Shown: positions 7,399-16,945, counted from the first letter of the stretch. The stretch: 64,000 bases of DNA from Cloacimonetes bacterium UBA5284 (GCA_002410505.1 DHSO01000023.1:13681-77680); one strand, 5' to 3'. The notes: a model not told the origin generated them from the letters alone. A program made the numbers and translations.

Positions 7399-9120
7399 TC
7401 AAGCTCCTATTATTTGCAGGTCTTTCAATTTTCCCTGGATGGTGGATTTGTTGCCAAACTTATTGTATTCCAGAGTATAAGCGATGTTTATAATGCTGTT
7501 CTTTTTCAGCAAAGTGAGGTAATCGCCCAGATTGTATCCGATCAGGTCCAGGGCGATGCCATCCTTTTGCACTTTCAGCTTTAGATGATTTCTGCCCACG
7601 TTATAAGGATAGTTTGCCACGCTTACCTCACGAGTCATAAAGATCGGGCGCAGGTTATCTGGCCCAAAGGGGGCAAATCTTTCCAAGCTGTCCAAAAGAT
7701 ACTCATTGATATCGTAAAGTTCTATCTCGTGATCGATCACCAGGGGAGGCTGGATCTGCTCCAACTGCAGGTTATCCGCCACATAGCGGGAGAGTTCATT
7801 CTCAAAGCGATCCAAATACTCTTGATATATGGTGAGTCCCACGGCGTATTTGTGACCGCCAAAACTGTGTAGATTGTGCTCTGTATGCTGCAAGGCGGAA
7901 AAGAGGTCAAAATCCGCCACAGAACGTCCCGATCCGCTACCAAAGCCATCCTTGAACGAGATCATGATTACGGGCCGGTAATACTTCTCCACCAGCTTGG
8001 AGGCCACGATCCCGATCACACCCTGATGCCAATCGTCCGAAGATACGATCATGCAAGGTGTGTGCGCCATATTTTTATATTTCTTTTCGATAATTTCGCA
8101 GGCTTCGTGGAAGGTCTTCTGATCTTCCTGTTGACGTAGAGAATTGTCGCGTTCGATCATCTCAGCCAGCTCCATGGAGTGTGTTTCGTCCGTGGAGATC
8201 AGCAGTTCCACTGCCAGGGCGGCACTACCCATTCTTCCCGCGGCATTGATGCGCGGTGCAATGCCAAATACTATATCCGTGGTATCCAGGGTCTTCTGAT
8301 TGAGACCGCAGAGTTGGATCAAAGCATTCAATCCGAGGTTTTTCATCTCGATGAGATGTTGCAATCCGATGGAGGCAAAGATGCGATTTTCGCCGATCAA
8401 GGGAACGATGTCTGCGATCGTACCCACAGCAACCAGATCCATGTATTTCAAGACATTTTCTGTGCTGTCAATGCCCATTTTATTGTAAACCGCCATCAGG
8501 AGCTTGTAGGCCACACCCACTCCGGCAAGATGTGGGAAGGGGTATTTGCAACCGGGTATCTTGGGATTGATGGTGGCCAGGGCCGGGGGCAATTCTGCCT
8601 TGGGATTGTGATGATCGGTGATGATGATCTCCATTCCCAAATCCCCAATGGCTTTGATTTCTTCCAGAGCGTTCACTCCGCAATCTACGCTAACGATCAG
8701 CTTGCTGCCGTTTTCACGCAGTTGGTCCAAACTGCCCAAAGACAGCCCGTAACCGTCGATCATGCGATGGGGTATGTAGAAATCGATGTTTGCTCCGATG
8801 CGCTTCAGGCCCAGATACAAGAGAGCTGTGGCAGTGGTGCCATCCACATCATAATCTCCGTAAATGGTGATCACTTCGTTTTGTTCCACTGCCGCCAGGA
8901 TGCGCTCCACGGCAATCTCCATGTCTTCAAACAGGAAGGGATCGGTGATCTGAGAAAGATCCGGATTGAAGAATTGATCGATTTCCTCTGCCCGTTGCAA
9001 GCCACGCCGATAGAGTAGCTCCGCGATCAGATCGCCGACCTTCAATTTTGCACTTATGCTCCGTATAGCCTCTACTTCCTCAGCATTCAGACCCGGTGGG
9101 ATGAGCCACTTTTTGTCCAT
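7399..9120 (-). CDS. recJ: Single-stranded-DNA-specific exonuclease RecJ
   Basis: A 573-residue RecJ, the 5'-3' single-strand exonuclease of recombination and mismatch repair. The DHH-family motifs are in place: GDYDVDGT at 88-95, VDCGVN near 145, ITDHHNPK with DHH at 169-171, and the DHHA1 motif SGSGRSV later on, followed by an OB-fold C-terminal domain (LKLKVQKDGIALDLIGY region). Length is normal for the family. It is the first gene of the seven-gene minus-strand operon, and the following lipoprotein gene begins three bases after its stop. Confidence 0.96.
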   Translation of the reverse strand: MDKKWLIPPGLNAEEVEAIRSISAKLKVGDLIAELLYRRGLQRAEEIDQFFNPDLSQITDPFLFEDMEIAVERILAAVEQNEVITIYGDYDVDGTTATALLYLGLKRIGANIDFYIPHRMIDGYGLSLGSLDQLRENGSKLIVSVDCGVNALEEIKAIGDLGMEIIITDHHNPKAELPPALATINPKIPGCKYPFPHLAGVGVAYKLLMAVYNKMGIDSTENVLKYMDLVAVGTIADIVPLIGENRIFASIGLQHLIEMKNLGLNALIQLCGLNQKTLDTTDIVFGIAPRINAAGRMGSAALAVELLISTDETHSMELAEMIERDNSLRQQEDQKTFHEACEIIEKKYKNMAHTPCMIVSSDDWHQGVIGIVASKLVEKYYRPVIMISFKDGFGSGSGRSVADFDLFSALQHTEHNLHSFGGHKYAVGLTIYQEYLDRFENELSRYVADNLQLEQIQPPLVIDHEIELYDINEYLLDSLERFAPFGPDNLRPIFMTREVSVANYPYNVGRNHLKLKVQKDGIALDLIGYNLGDYLTLLKKNSIINIAYTLEYNKFGNKSTIQGKLKDLQIIGA

Positions 9121-9508
9121 GCTTTATCCTTTATTCATTTTATTTATTATCAATGCAATAGAGCCATTATTCAGCGGTTGATTCTGATCTCTTTTGTACT
9201 ATCTCCAATTCTCGATGCTGATTCCATAGCTCATTGAATGTCATTAAATCGAGGCGGTCAAAACTTGTAAAGAAATATTTGGTATCATCGGGGGGGGGGG
9301 ATTAGCTTTTAGTTTATTTGGGACCCGGCGCGAGCTTGATCTGGCAACAATCCATCTACACATCGGCTTAGAACCGGGCGTGAAGCTCATACCCGGACGT
9401 GGCCGGGGTCATGCGCCGACGCAAAGAGATACTAAATCTCTTGCCAAAATCCTGACAACAGTAAAGCATGTGCAGAATTGATATCTGTATATAAATCAAG
9501 GAAATGTA
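9121..9508 (+). other. Gene-free gap with poly-G tract and hairpins
   Basis: This 388-base divergent intergenic region separates recJ from a plus-strand pair. It holds an uninterrupted run of eleven G (9290-9300), a CCGGG...CCCGG hairpin at 9374-9396, and a stem AAGAGAT-N5-ATCTCTT near 9424-9442. No open frame or RNA gene can be supported. Confidence 0.6.
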
Positions 9509-9859
9509 ATGATAAACACCCTATATTCCACAAAGCTATTCTGGCCGCTTTTGGTCACATTTGTCTTGTTGAATGGTTTTGACGCCCATTCCACCTATCT
9601 TGTGATGCGTCCTTACCACTATCATCGAGAGCGCAATCCGGTGGCCCGCTGGGCTTTTCGCAGGATGGGAATACCCCGGGGGATCATTGTATTCAAGATG
9701 GTGCTTTTGGCCATCCTGATCCCCGCTATGATCTTCTATTCCTGTCACGATGTATTCATCATAAACATCGTACTTCTGGTAAGTAACTTGATATTTCTGG
9801 CAGTTGTGATGCACAATTACAGAGTATATCGAAAAATCCATAAACAGGTCGAAATATGA
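9509..9859 (+). CDS. Small membrane protein, DUF5658-like
   Basis: A 116-residue integral membrane protein with three predicted segments (about 10-27, 55-76 and 82-102). A charged loop after the first helix contains GFDAHSTYLVM and RERNPVARW, matching the D..ST....G..E.NP pattern of the uncharacterised DUF5658 family. It overlaps the patatin gene by four bases, so the two are co-translated. A TATATAAATCAAGGAAATGTA stretch just upstream gives a reasonable ribosome-binding site. Function is unknown. Confidence 0.6.
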   Translation: MINTLYSTKLFWPLLVTFVLLNGFDAHSTYLVMRPYHYHRERNPVARWAFRRMGIPRGIIVFKMVLLAILIPAMIFYSCHDVFIINIVLLVSNLIFLAVVMHNYRVYRKIHKQVEI

Positions 9860-10725
9860 AAAAAGTAAAACTTGTATTGGGCGGCGGTTCTGCTTACGGC
9901 CTGGCCCACATCGGCGTGATCAAAGCGATCAAAGAGCAGTATGAAGTAAGCTCCGTGATCGGTACTTCCATGGGTGCCATCATCGGTGCCTGCCTCGCCT
10001 GCGGTTATGAGGCAGAGGAAATGCTGGATCTGGCAGAAGATGTGTCCACTCTGGAACTCTTCAATCCCCTCAATCTGGATTTTTCTCGCAGTGGAATTTT
10101 TGACGGCAAAGCTATATTGAAGAAGTTTGAAGACTGGACCGATTCGCGTGTGATAGAGAATGCGAATATTCCATATATAGCAGTTGCTTACGATCTCACT
10201 CGTCAGGCCAGCATTCTGATCGATAAGGGCTCTATGGCGGATGCCATGCGTGCTTCCAGTTCCTTGCCTTTCATATTTTCCCCTCACGAATTGGGCGACT
10301 ATCAGTTTGTGGACGGTGGGGTGTCTCATCCCCTGCCTCTGGCCTTTGCCGATGAATTGCCGGGAGACATCATCATCGCGGTGAACGTCCTTCCTCACGT
10401 AGCAAATCAAGCCGAGCGCTACAGAGCTAACAAGGCCAAAGCACCCAATAAATTGCTGCGCTATGATGTTTTCATGCAATCTCTGATGCAAAACCAGGGT
10501 TTTATGGCCATTCAAAGCATTTTGGACCTGGAACCGGACATCCTGGTTGACGCTCATCAGCCGAAACTGGGCTTCACGGATCTCAAAAAAGCACGAGAAT
10601 TCTTCGACTTTGGCTACGAGCAAGCCCAAGGGGCCATCTCAGATCATACTCAGCCGGATTTTGCCCCAAAGCTAAGGGCCAGCTACGAGCAGTTTCTCTC
10701 TCGTTTCATTCATAAAAGCCGTTGA
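9856..10725 (+). CDS. Patatin-like phospholipase
   Basis: A 289-residue bacterial patatin (NTE/RssA type) acyl hydrolase. The glycine-rich oxyanion motif GGGSAYGLAHIG opens the protein, the nucleophile S38 lies in GTSMG, and the catalytic aspartate D153 lies in VDGG, giving the Ser-Asp dyad. The Arg or Lys normally found in the glycine-rich loop is replaced by Tyr (position 14), a point worth noting. No signal peptide is seen, so it probably acts on membrane lipids from the cytoplasm. Convergent with the cyclophilin gene, 12 bases away. Confidence 0.9.
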   Translation: MKKVKLVLGGGSAYGLAHIGVIKAIKEQYEVSSVIGTSMGAIIGACLACGYEAEEMLDLAEDVSTLELFNPLNLDFSRSGIFDGKAILKKFEDWTDSRVIENANIPYIAVAYDLTRQASILIDKGSMADAMRASSSLPFIFSPHELGDYQFVDGGVSHPLPLAFADELPGDIIIAVNVLPHVANQAERYRANKAKAPNKLLRYDVFMQSLMQNQGFMAIQSILDLEPDILVDAHQPKLGFTDLKKAREFFDFGYEQAQGAISDHTQPDFAPKLRASYEQFLSRFIHKSR

Positions 10726-10737
10726 TATAATAAGCCT

Positions 10738-11829
10738 TTATCTCAGTTTTGTTATCTTGCGGAACAAGCTGCCTGATTCTGCTTTCATTTTTAGCAGATA
10801 TATGCCGGGTGAGAGTTCGTGTCCTCTATTGTCACAGCCATCCCATTCCAGCTCCCACGAGCCTTGCTTCTGAGCGCCTTTCTGCAGCTCTCTCACTTTT
10901 TGACCGCGTAGGTTGAACACCGCTACGGCCACCACTTGTTCCTTCGTGCTGGCACATTGTATAGCGATCTTGTCGCCAAAAGGATTGGGCCCGGCTTTCA
11001 GGTTGATCTGTGGGGCAGACGCTATCTGCAAGTCTGCATTGGCGCTGGACACCTGAATATTCCATATGGCATCAAAGGCAATGCTGTCGGAAGAGGCTAT
11101 ATTGCAGCGCAAAGTATGATTCCCGCTGCTGAAAGTGCGTTCGATCATAAACATATCGTCCGGTAATAGCTCGTCGTTCAAGTACCATGTATAATTCAGA
11201 GTAGCTTCGCTTGTATAAGCTTGGGTTACAAACATCTGCATGGTGTTGGCTTCGATCTGTAGCGTTTCTTCCAAAGAGGGATAAAACTCCAGTAAATGCA
11301 GATCCAGCATGCGCAATTGGAAGATATTTACCGGAGTGATGGGGCGGTCCTGGGCATTGGTGGGCACAGATCCTATGGCCATCACGTTTTCCAGTCCTTC
11401 GATAATTCGGCCAAATACGGCATAGCCGCCGTCCAAATGAGGCTGTGGAGCCAGGGTAATGTAGTATTGGCTCCCTGCGCTGTTTGGAGCGGATGTGCGC
11501 GCCATTGCCAACACTCCGGCACTGTCGTGCAAGAGATCGGGATGAAACTCATCCTGGATATTGTATCCGGGCCCGCCCGTTCCTGTGCCATTGGGACATC
11601 CATCCTGGATCATAAAGCCTTCGATCACCCGATGGAAGATCAGATTGTTGTAAAAACCATCGTTGGCAAGATCTCGAAAATTGAGTGCTGTGATGGGGAC
11701 CAGTTCGTCATACAACTCCGCGCTAAAGCTGCCCAACGACGTGTGCCAGCGGGCAAATATGCGCCCCTCAGACAGCACCGGTATCAATACAATTGCCATT
11801 ATGCAAAACAATCTAAGTGTAAATTTCAT
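10738..11829 (-). CDS. Secreted cyclophilin-type peptidyl-prolyl isomerase with C-terminal sorting-type domain
   Basis: A 363-residue protein with three parts: a signal peptide (MKFTLRLFCIMAIVLIPVLS), a cyclophilin domain (about 25-170; FHRVIEGFMIQDGCPNGTG, and GSQYYITLAPQPHLDGGYAVFG), and a C-terminal FlgD-like/T9SS-type-A-like module (from GPNPFGDKI to the end; FNLRGQKV, SPGIYLLKM). The middle segment (170-275) is Ig-like. I start at 11829 because GGAGACGATA precedes that ATG and the signal peptide begins there; longer in-frame starts lack support. It should fold proteins in the periplasm or at the surface. Confidence 0.9.
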   Translation of the reverse strand: MKFTLRLFCIMAIVLIPVLSEGRIFARWHTSLGSFSAELYDELVPITALNFRDLANDGFYNNLIFHRVIEGFMIQDGCPNGTGTGGPGYNIQDEFHPDLLHDSAGVLAMARTSAPNSAGSQYYITLAPQPHLDGGYAVFGRIIEGLENVMAIGSVPTNAQDRPITPVNIFQLRMLDLHLLEFYPSLEETLQIEANTMQMFVTQAYTSEATLNYTWYLNDELLPDDMFMIERTFSSGNHTLRCNIASSDSIAFDAIWNIQVSSANADLQIASAPQINLKAGPNPFGDKIAIQCASTKEQVVAVAVFNLRGQKVRELQKGAQKQGSWELEWDGCDNRGHELSPGIYLLKMKAESGSLFRKITKLR

Positions 11830-12002
11830 TATCGTCTCCAAAACATCTGTATTCATTATCTCTTTGCACAAAAAGCTATCAAGCAATTTCGGTCAATTTT
11901 TTTTGTAAGGATTCAGCCATAGGCTATAGTAGACTGTTCAAAAATCTCTACAGCATTACGTAGCTTTCCCTGTATTTATGGAGCAAAGCAGGTTAGATGG
12001 TT

Positions 12003-13331
12003 TTATACGAGCTTTTCTGGGCAGATCTGGGAGATCCGGCGGATTGCCGCGAGCGATCTTTGGCTCATCAGTTCCCGCTTCAATTTCTTATCCCGGATAT
12101 TGCTGTCCAGAGCGGGGAGGATGCCAAAATTCGCGTTCACAGGTGAGAACTTGCCTTTTTCGGGGATGTTGATGAGTCTGCGCCAGAGCTGCCCCATAAT
12201 GCTTTCTTCCGGTAGGATGCTTAGTTCATTCGCCACTATTTTGGCGATCATAAGGCCGCTGGCGATGCATTCCATATAGCCTTCCACACCGCTCAGTTGC
12301 CCTGCTACCCACACATCCGGGCGGACTTTCAGGCTTAGTAGCGGATTCATTATCTTGGGGGAATTCAGGTAGGAATTGCGATGGATTGAGCCATAGCGCA
12401 GGAAAGAGGCGCTTTGCAAGCCGGGGATCTGTTTGAATACGCGCTTTTGCTCCGGATAGCGTAGCATTGTTTGGCATCCGACGAGGTTGTAAGCGGTGAA
12501 ATCTTTATTTTCTGCCCTCAGTTGCAGCACGGCAAAAGCTTTCTGGCCCGTGGCGGGGTTTTCCAGGCCCATAGGCCGCATCACGCCATGGCGCAGGGAA
12601 TCTCTTCCTCTTCGGGCTATTTCTTCGATGGGCATGCAGTTCTCGTAAAAGCTGAATTTATCGCCGTTGAAGAATTCATTTTCAAATTCATGCGCTTCAT
12701 GCTTTTCGGCCGATAGCAGGGCATCCACAAAATCATAGTATTGTTCTTTTGTAAACGCGCAATTCAGATAGTCGGCTTCTCCTTTATCGTAGCGTGCTTT
12801 GGCATAGACGGTGTCCATATCGATGGTATCGGCATCGATGATTGGAGCGATGGCATCAAAGAAAAAGAGTTGATCTTCACCCAGAAGCTTTTGCAGATGG
12901 CGCATCATGGCATCGGAAGTGAGAGGTCCCGTAGCCAGGATCACCTTACCCGAAGGCAGGGTGGTGGCTTCATCCCGGATGATCCGGATATTGGGCATGT
13001 TTTCTATGTGTCGGCTCACGTTTTGGGCAAAAAGTTCCCGATCCACAGCCAGGGCATGCCCGGCGGGTACTTTTGACTGTTCGGCAATGTCTAGCAGGAT
13101 AGATCCCAAAAGGCGCATTTCCTCTTTCAGGAGTCCGGCACCGGTATCCAGACGGACTGATTTTAAACTGTTGCTGCATACTAATTCAGCAAAGAGAGAG
13201 CCGGTGTGGACTTCTGTGTTGCGCCGGGGGCGCATCTCGATCAGGCGCACTTCAAAACCTCGGGTAGCCAGTTGCAGGGCGGCCTCTGAGCCTGCCAGTC
13301 CCCCTCCGATTATGCTGATGGCGGGGCTCAC
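12003..13331 (-). CDS. trmFO: Methylenetetrahydrofolate-tRNA-(uracil-5-)-methyltransferase TrmFO
   Basis: A 442-residue flavoprotein that forms 5-methyluridine at position 54 of tRNAs using methylene-tetrahydrofolate. The N-terminal FAD motif GGGLAGSEAALQLATRG and following IEMRP, the NSLKS segment, and the C-terminal GQLSGVEGYMECIASG are diagnostic. It is the last gene of the long operon that contains the GldFG-like transporter, overlapping the GNAT gene by four bases; no functional link is apparent. With the separate TrmA/RlmD-like enzyme at 19.7 kb, the genome has two different routes to m5U in RNA. Confidence 0.95.
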   Translation of the reverse strand: MSPAISIIGGGLAGSEAALQLATRGFEVRLIEMRPRRNTEVHTGSLFAELVCSNSLKSVRLDTGAGLLKEEMRLLGSILLDIAEQSKVPAGHALAVDRELFAQNVSRHIENMPNIRIIRDEATTLPSGKVILATGPLTSDAMMRHLQKLLGEDQLFFFDAIAPIIDADTIDMDTVYAKARYDKGEADYLNCAFTKEQYYDFVDALLSAEKHEAHEFENEFFNGDKFSFYENCMPIEEIARRGRDSLRHGVMRPMGLENPATGQKAFAVLQLRAENKDFTAYNLVGCQTMLRYPEQKRVFKQIPGLQSASFLRYGSIHRNSYLNSPKIMNPLLSLKVRPDVWVAGQLSGVEGYMECIASGLMIAKIVANELSILPEESIMGQLWRRLINIPEKGKFSPVNANFGILPALDSNIRDKKLKRELMSQRSLAAIRRISQICPEKLV

Positions 13332-13750
13332 AATTCCCGCTTGATCATCGTGATATAGCCATCCAGATCCTTGAATCCCAGTGCCTTGTAGAGATGCCGT
13401 GCTGCCGGGTTGTCCCGATGTACTTCCAGTTTTGCCTGATATCCGGTATGCTTGGCGATGTCCAGAGCTTCGCGCAAGAGCTGTTTGCCGATCCCTTCAT
13501 TTTGCCGGGAGGGTCTTACTGCCATATGATGGATGTAGAGTCTGCGAAAATCGTGGTTTACCCACAGTGCTCCGATGATATCGTCACCTTCTTGGGCGCA
13601 GATGATGGTTCCTGTGTTTTGCAATGAATGTGTGATGGCTTCCAAGCTATCTGCCCTGGCGGGATTGGTGATGCCGGTATCCTGCCACAAGCGCATTATT
13701 TTGGTATAGATATTTTCAGACAGGCTATGATACTGTTTGATAATCATCAA
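13328..13750 (-). CDS. GNAT-family N-acetyltransferase
   Basis: A 140-residue acetyl-CoA-dependent acetyltransferase. The core shows RRLYIHHMAVRPSRQNEGIGKQLL (about residues 68-92), where RQNEGIG is the acetyl-CoA phosphate-binding loop, followed by LEVHRDNPAARHLYKALGF, the usual motif B. Substrate unknown; the shape is that of RimI-like or small-molecule acetyltransferases. Overlaps both neighbours by four bases. Confidence 0.85.
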   Translation of the reverse strand: MMIIKQYHSLSENIYTKIMRLWQDTGITNPARADSLEAITHSLQNTGTIICAQEGDDIIGALWVNHDFRRLYIHHMAVRPSRQNEGIGKQLLREALDIAKHTGYQAKLEVHRDNPAARHLYKALGFKDLDGYITMIKREL

Positions 13751-14667
13751 ATGGATTTCCTCATGAAGATTTCGGGATCCCGGGTAAAGCGGTATACGCT
13801 ATCGTATTCCAATTGATACAGGATTGTCGCTTCATCGTCAACCATCATATAGTAACGCTTGTTGGTTGTTTCGGCGATGTTCAATTTCTTTGTATTACCT
13901 TGCACATCGGTGATCCACACGGTGCAGAAAGGATTTTCAAAGGCCTTCATCAGCTCGGGATCGTCTCCGCTTTCAAAGGTATAGGTATTCATATTTTGCA
14001 GGATGCTCACGATTTTGGTGAGGGCAAAATTGTATGGTGCCACTTCAAAGTCGTGTTTGGCGTCTTTATAAAACCATTTTCCCCTATCAAGGCGAAGGGT
14101 AAATTCGTTTTTGCGGTGTTTGCTGCGAATTTCGCTGATCTCATCTTCCCAATATCGTACTATCATGGGGTCTCGCCAATTTATGATGATCGGAGCAAAA
14201 CGTTGCACTATGCTGTTTTGGGTCTGATACACCACCGTGTCTCCTGCGACCCGGAAATAGTCCCAGGCATTGCCGATGTTTCCAAAGATCAAGTGTTCTT
14301 GTTTATCTTTGGCACTGAGGCGGACGTGAGTGCCTTGTTGATCGTCCAGTTTGTAACGTTCCAGCGTGCCCCGGCTTGAGCTGACCGGTGTGATGGAGTA
14401 ATAGCCGCTTACCACCTTTCGGAAAAAATCGTTTACCATAAGCGTATCTGCTCGCCACAGAAAAGGTTGGGTTACTTTCCAGACATCGTCTTCGAGGATC
14501 ATATCCACTCTGGCCTCGGAATCCCAAATCTCGATTTTTTCGATTTCTCCGGATTCTAAAGTTACTAGGTCTTCTCGTTTTTGAATCGGTTCTTTGCTAC
14601 GCAGCAAGAAATACGCGGCGATCAGCACGACAAGTATTATCAGAGGAATAAGTCTAGATTTCTTCAT
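13747..14667 (-). CDS. DUF4340 domain protein
   Basis: A 306-residue protein with one N-terminal membrane anchor (LIPLIILVVLIAAYFLL) and a periplasmic region typical of DUF4340, a family found beside GldG-type ABC transporter components. Blocks such as IEIWDSEARVDMILEDDVWKV and RYKLDDQQGTHVRL show the beta-rich repeats. It overlaps the GldG-like gene by 14 bases, and this pairing is the usual context. Function in the complex is not established. Confidence 0.8.
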   Translation of the reverse strand: MKKSRLIPLIILVVLIAAYFLLRSKEPIQKREDLVTLESGEIEKIEIWDSEARVDMILEDDVWKVTQPFLWRADTLMVNDFFRKVVSGYYSITPVSSSRGTLERYKLDDQQGTHVRLSAKDKQEHLIFGNIGNAWDYFRVAGDTVVYQTQNSIVQRFAPIIINWRDPMIVRYWEDEISEIRSKHRKNEFTLRLDRGKWFYKDAKHDFEVAPYNFALTKIVSILQNMNTYTFESGDDPELMKAFENPFCTVWITDVQGNTKKLNIAETTNKRYYMMVDDEATILYQLEYDSVYRFTRDPEIFMRKSI

Positions 14668-16222
14668 TGATGAGCCTCAATCTAAGCTTGCGTCGATATG
14701 CCAGCCACAGCCCGGTGACAATTAGTATCAGCGGCGCCAGCGCGATGGCAATGACCTTTGTGATCAGTTTGATGTTGTTTTCTATGATGTCCAGATCTCC
14801 CCAGACGATATTGTGTTGCTTCATATAGCTTCGGACGTTAATCCGCGATTTATGTAGATGGCGGTTGCGAATGCGGATCATGGATTCACGCCCGCAGACA
14901 TAGTCCAAGGCGTTGAAGATCACGTTTGTTCGATCACTATATGCCGGGTTGTCCGGTTCGATCACCAATTCCTTGTCCGCGAAAAGGATCACTCTGCCGT
15001 TATCTATCTCCTGAACGAAATTGGGATCGTTCTTTGCCAAATCCGTTTCCGTGAACCAACTGCTCAGTTTCCCTTTTATCAAGGCGGCGGTTACGATTGG
15101 ACCCGCAGCAAAATCTTCCAATTCGGGATTGTAAAAGAGGTCTTCACTCATTTGATATTCAGGGGATTTCATCCAGCCGGAGTACTGCGAACTGCGCAGG
15201 ATGATCTCATGCTCCAGATTGGGTTTATCCACAAAGCTGATGCCGCTGGCGAGATAGAGAATGATGTTCTCCATATTCTGGGAGATGGGGTGCTCACTTC
15301 CTTGCATGATGGGATACATGGGGAAGCTGGCCATTCTGCCTATTCCCATCTGGCGTTTGTCGGAATTCATGTCCAAAACCACGTCGTCTGAAAGGCGCAA
15401 ACCATAATGTTCCAGCATCTTTGGCACATTGTTCTGTAAAGGGAAGAGGTGTGATCCATCTGTGTCCACTTTGTCTTGCAGAAAAATCACATTTCCGCCC
15501 CGCATCAGGTATTGATCAACGTTGTACATCCATAGTTCGGGTAAAGTACGTGCGCTGCCGGTAAATAGCAGAGCGTCCACATCTTCAAGTGGTTTCGAGA
15601 GATCGGCGTCGATGGGGATGAAGTTGCTGCGCAGTTTTTTTTCAAAACTGCGAGTATCAAAGTGGAAATAAGTAGTATCTTTGAAAACAGCTACCCTAGG
15701 CAAGTTTTGCGATGAGAGGCTCTGGATGCGTGTGGTCATCTCATATTCCAGTCTGGGTTCGATTCTGGGGCTTAGGTTCAGGGATTCCACCCGTCCCCGG
15801 TATTCAAAGATCAAGCCAAAAAAGACTTCCTTGTTGGTTACCTGGTCGTTTTCGAAGATACGGAATTGCATGGCGCCTAATCCGCTGCCATAAGCCATAT
15901 GTTGCAATTCTTCACGGCTGGCCGGTCTTATCTCTTCAAAACGGAATTTGTTTCCGCCCGCGCTTTGAAATTCGGCCAGAAGGTCTTTGGTATAGCGCTC
16001 CAATGTATTCAATTCCGAGGGTAAATCGCTTGAGGAGAGTATCTTTACCAACATCACATCTTCAAGATCACGCACCAGATCCTTGCTGATCTTACTGAGG
16101 CTGAAAGCCCGATCCCGGGAAAGATCCAGTCGATATGTAAGCTGTGAACTGATCAAGAGTAAGGCTATGACAATGCCGATGCGGATGCCATGCGAACCTA
16201 TGATGCCAAATTTCTTGTTCAT
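14654..16222 (-). CDS. GldG-family ABC transporter auxiliary protein
   Basis: A 522-residue membrane protein of the GldG/ABC_transp_aux type. A membrane segment near residue 15-30 is followed by a large extracytoplasmic domain (RLDLSRDRAFSLSKIS at the start of it, which is diagnostic) and a C-terminal membrane helix (IAIALAPLILIVTGLWLAYRR). In Bacteroidota GldF and GldG support gliding and type 9 secretion; in other phyla homologous sets are ordinary ABC exporters of unknown cargo. Stop and next start are adjacent to the permease gene. Confidence 0.85.
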   Translation of the reverse strand: MNKKFGIIGSHGIRIGIVIALLLISSQLTYRLDLSRDRAFSLSKISKDLVRDLEDVMLVKILSSSDLPSELNTLERYTKDLLAEFQSAGGNKFRFEEIRPASREELQHMAYGSGLGAMQFRIFENDQVTNKEVFFGLIFEYRGRVESLNLSPRIEPRLEYEMTTRIQSLSSQNLPRVAVFKDTTYFHFDTRSFEKKLRSNFIPIDADLSKPLEDVDALLFTGSARTLPELWMYNVDQYLMRGGNVIFLQDKVDTDGSHLFPLQNNVPKMLEHYGLRLSDDVVLDMNSDKRQMGIGRMASFPMYPIMQGSEHPISQNMENIILYLASGISFVDKPNLEHEIILRSSQYSGWMKSPEYQMSEDLFYNPELEDFAAGPIVTAALIKGKLSSWFTETDLAKNDPNFVQEIDNGRVILFADKELVIEPDNPAYSDRTNVIFNALDYVCGRESMIRIRNRHLHKSRINVRSYMKQHNIVWGDLDIIENNIKLITKVIAIALAPLILIVTGLWLAYRRKLRLRLINEEI

Positions 16223-16945
16223 CTAGCGCTCCTGCATCATGTTTCTGGATTGGAGGTTCAATTCTGCCAGTGTGGCAAAAATGACGATCACGGCTATGAA
16301 GAAGAGCAGATCACGCAGATCGAACACCCCCTTCATAAAACTGGAGAGGTGATAATCAAAAGTGAAGTATTGCACGTATCTCACCAGAGATAAAGGCACC
16401 AGAGCCATCAGGTAACGTATCACATAGATGCTGCCGCCGATGAAGAATGCAATCACAAATGCTAGAACCTGATTTGAGGGTAAGCTGCTGGCGAAAACAC
16501 CGATACTTACAAAGGCAGCGCTCAATAGCATCATACCAAAGAATCCCAGGATTATGGCATTATAATCTATATTCTGCCCAAATATCGCGACTATTATGAG
16601 CGGGATCACATTGAAGATCATCATGGTAAAAACTTGCATGAAAGCAGAGAGGATCTTGCCCCAAATCACATGGCTGAGCCGGATCGGCAAGGTGCTGAGT
16701 AGCTCGATGGTTCCGCTGCCGCGCTCCCGAGCTATGCTGCCCATGGTGATGGCGGGTATGAAGAATACAAAGAGCAGATGCTGAAAGGTATACAAAGCTC
16801 TCAATTCCGCCAGCCCCACCTTGAAAACCGTGGTTGCAAAAAAACTGCCGCTGATGACCAGAAACAGTACAAACACTATGTACGTGGTTACGGAGCGCAT
16901 TGCCAATTGATATTCTTTGCGGGCGATGGTTCGGATTGCGTTCAT
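16223..16945 (-). CDS. ABC transporter permease (ABC-2 type, GldF-like)
   Basis: A 240-residue integral membrane protein with six predicted segments. It starts TIARKEYQLAMRSVTTYIVF, the elbow helix typical of ABC-2 permeases, and contains ERGSGTIELLSTLPIR, the coupling-helix region that contacts the ATPase. It lies between the ATPase and the GldG-like gene, overlapping the ATPase gene by four bases. Role: pore-forming subunit of the exporter. Confidence 0.88.
   Translation of the reverse strand: MNAIRTIARKEYQLAMRSVTTYIVFVLFLVISGSFFATTVFKVGLAELRALYTFQHLLFVFFIPAITMGSIARERGSGTIELLSTLPIRLSHVIWGKILSAFMQVFTMMIFNVIPLIIVAIFGQNIDYNAIILGFFGMMLLSAAFVSIGVFASSLPSNQVLAFVIAFFIGGSIYVIRYLMALVPLSLVRYVQYFTFDYHLSSFMKGVFDLRDLLFFIAVIVIFATLAELNLQSRNMMQER

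Noticed and set aside
8179..9018. 279-codon plus-strand open frame
   Set aside because: It is the antisense of recJ, whose DHH motifs are intact.
9817..10629. 270-codon open frame on the minus strand over the patatin gene
   Set aside because: Its product has no recognisable features, while the plus frame carries the full patatin motif set.
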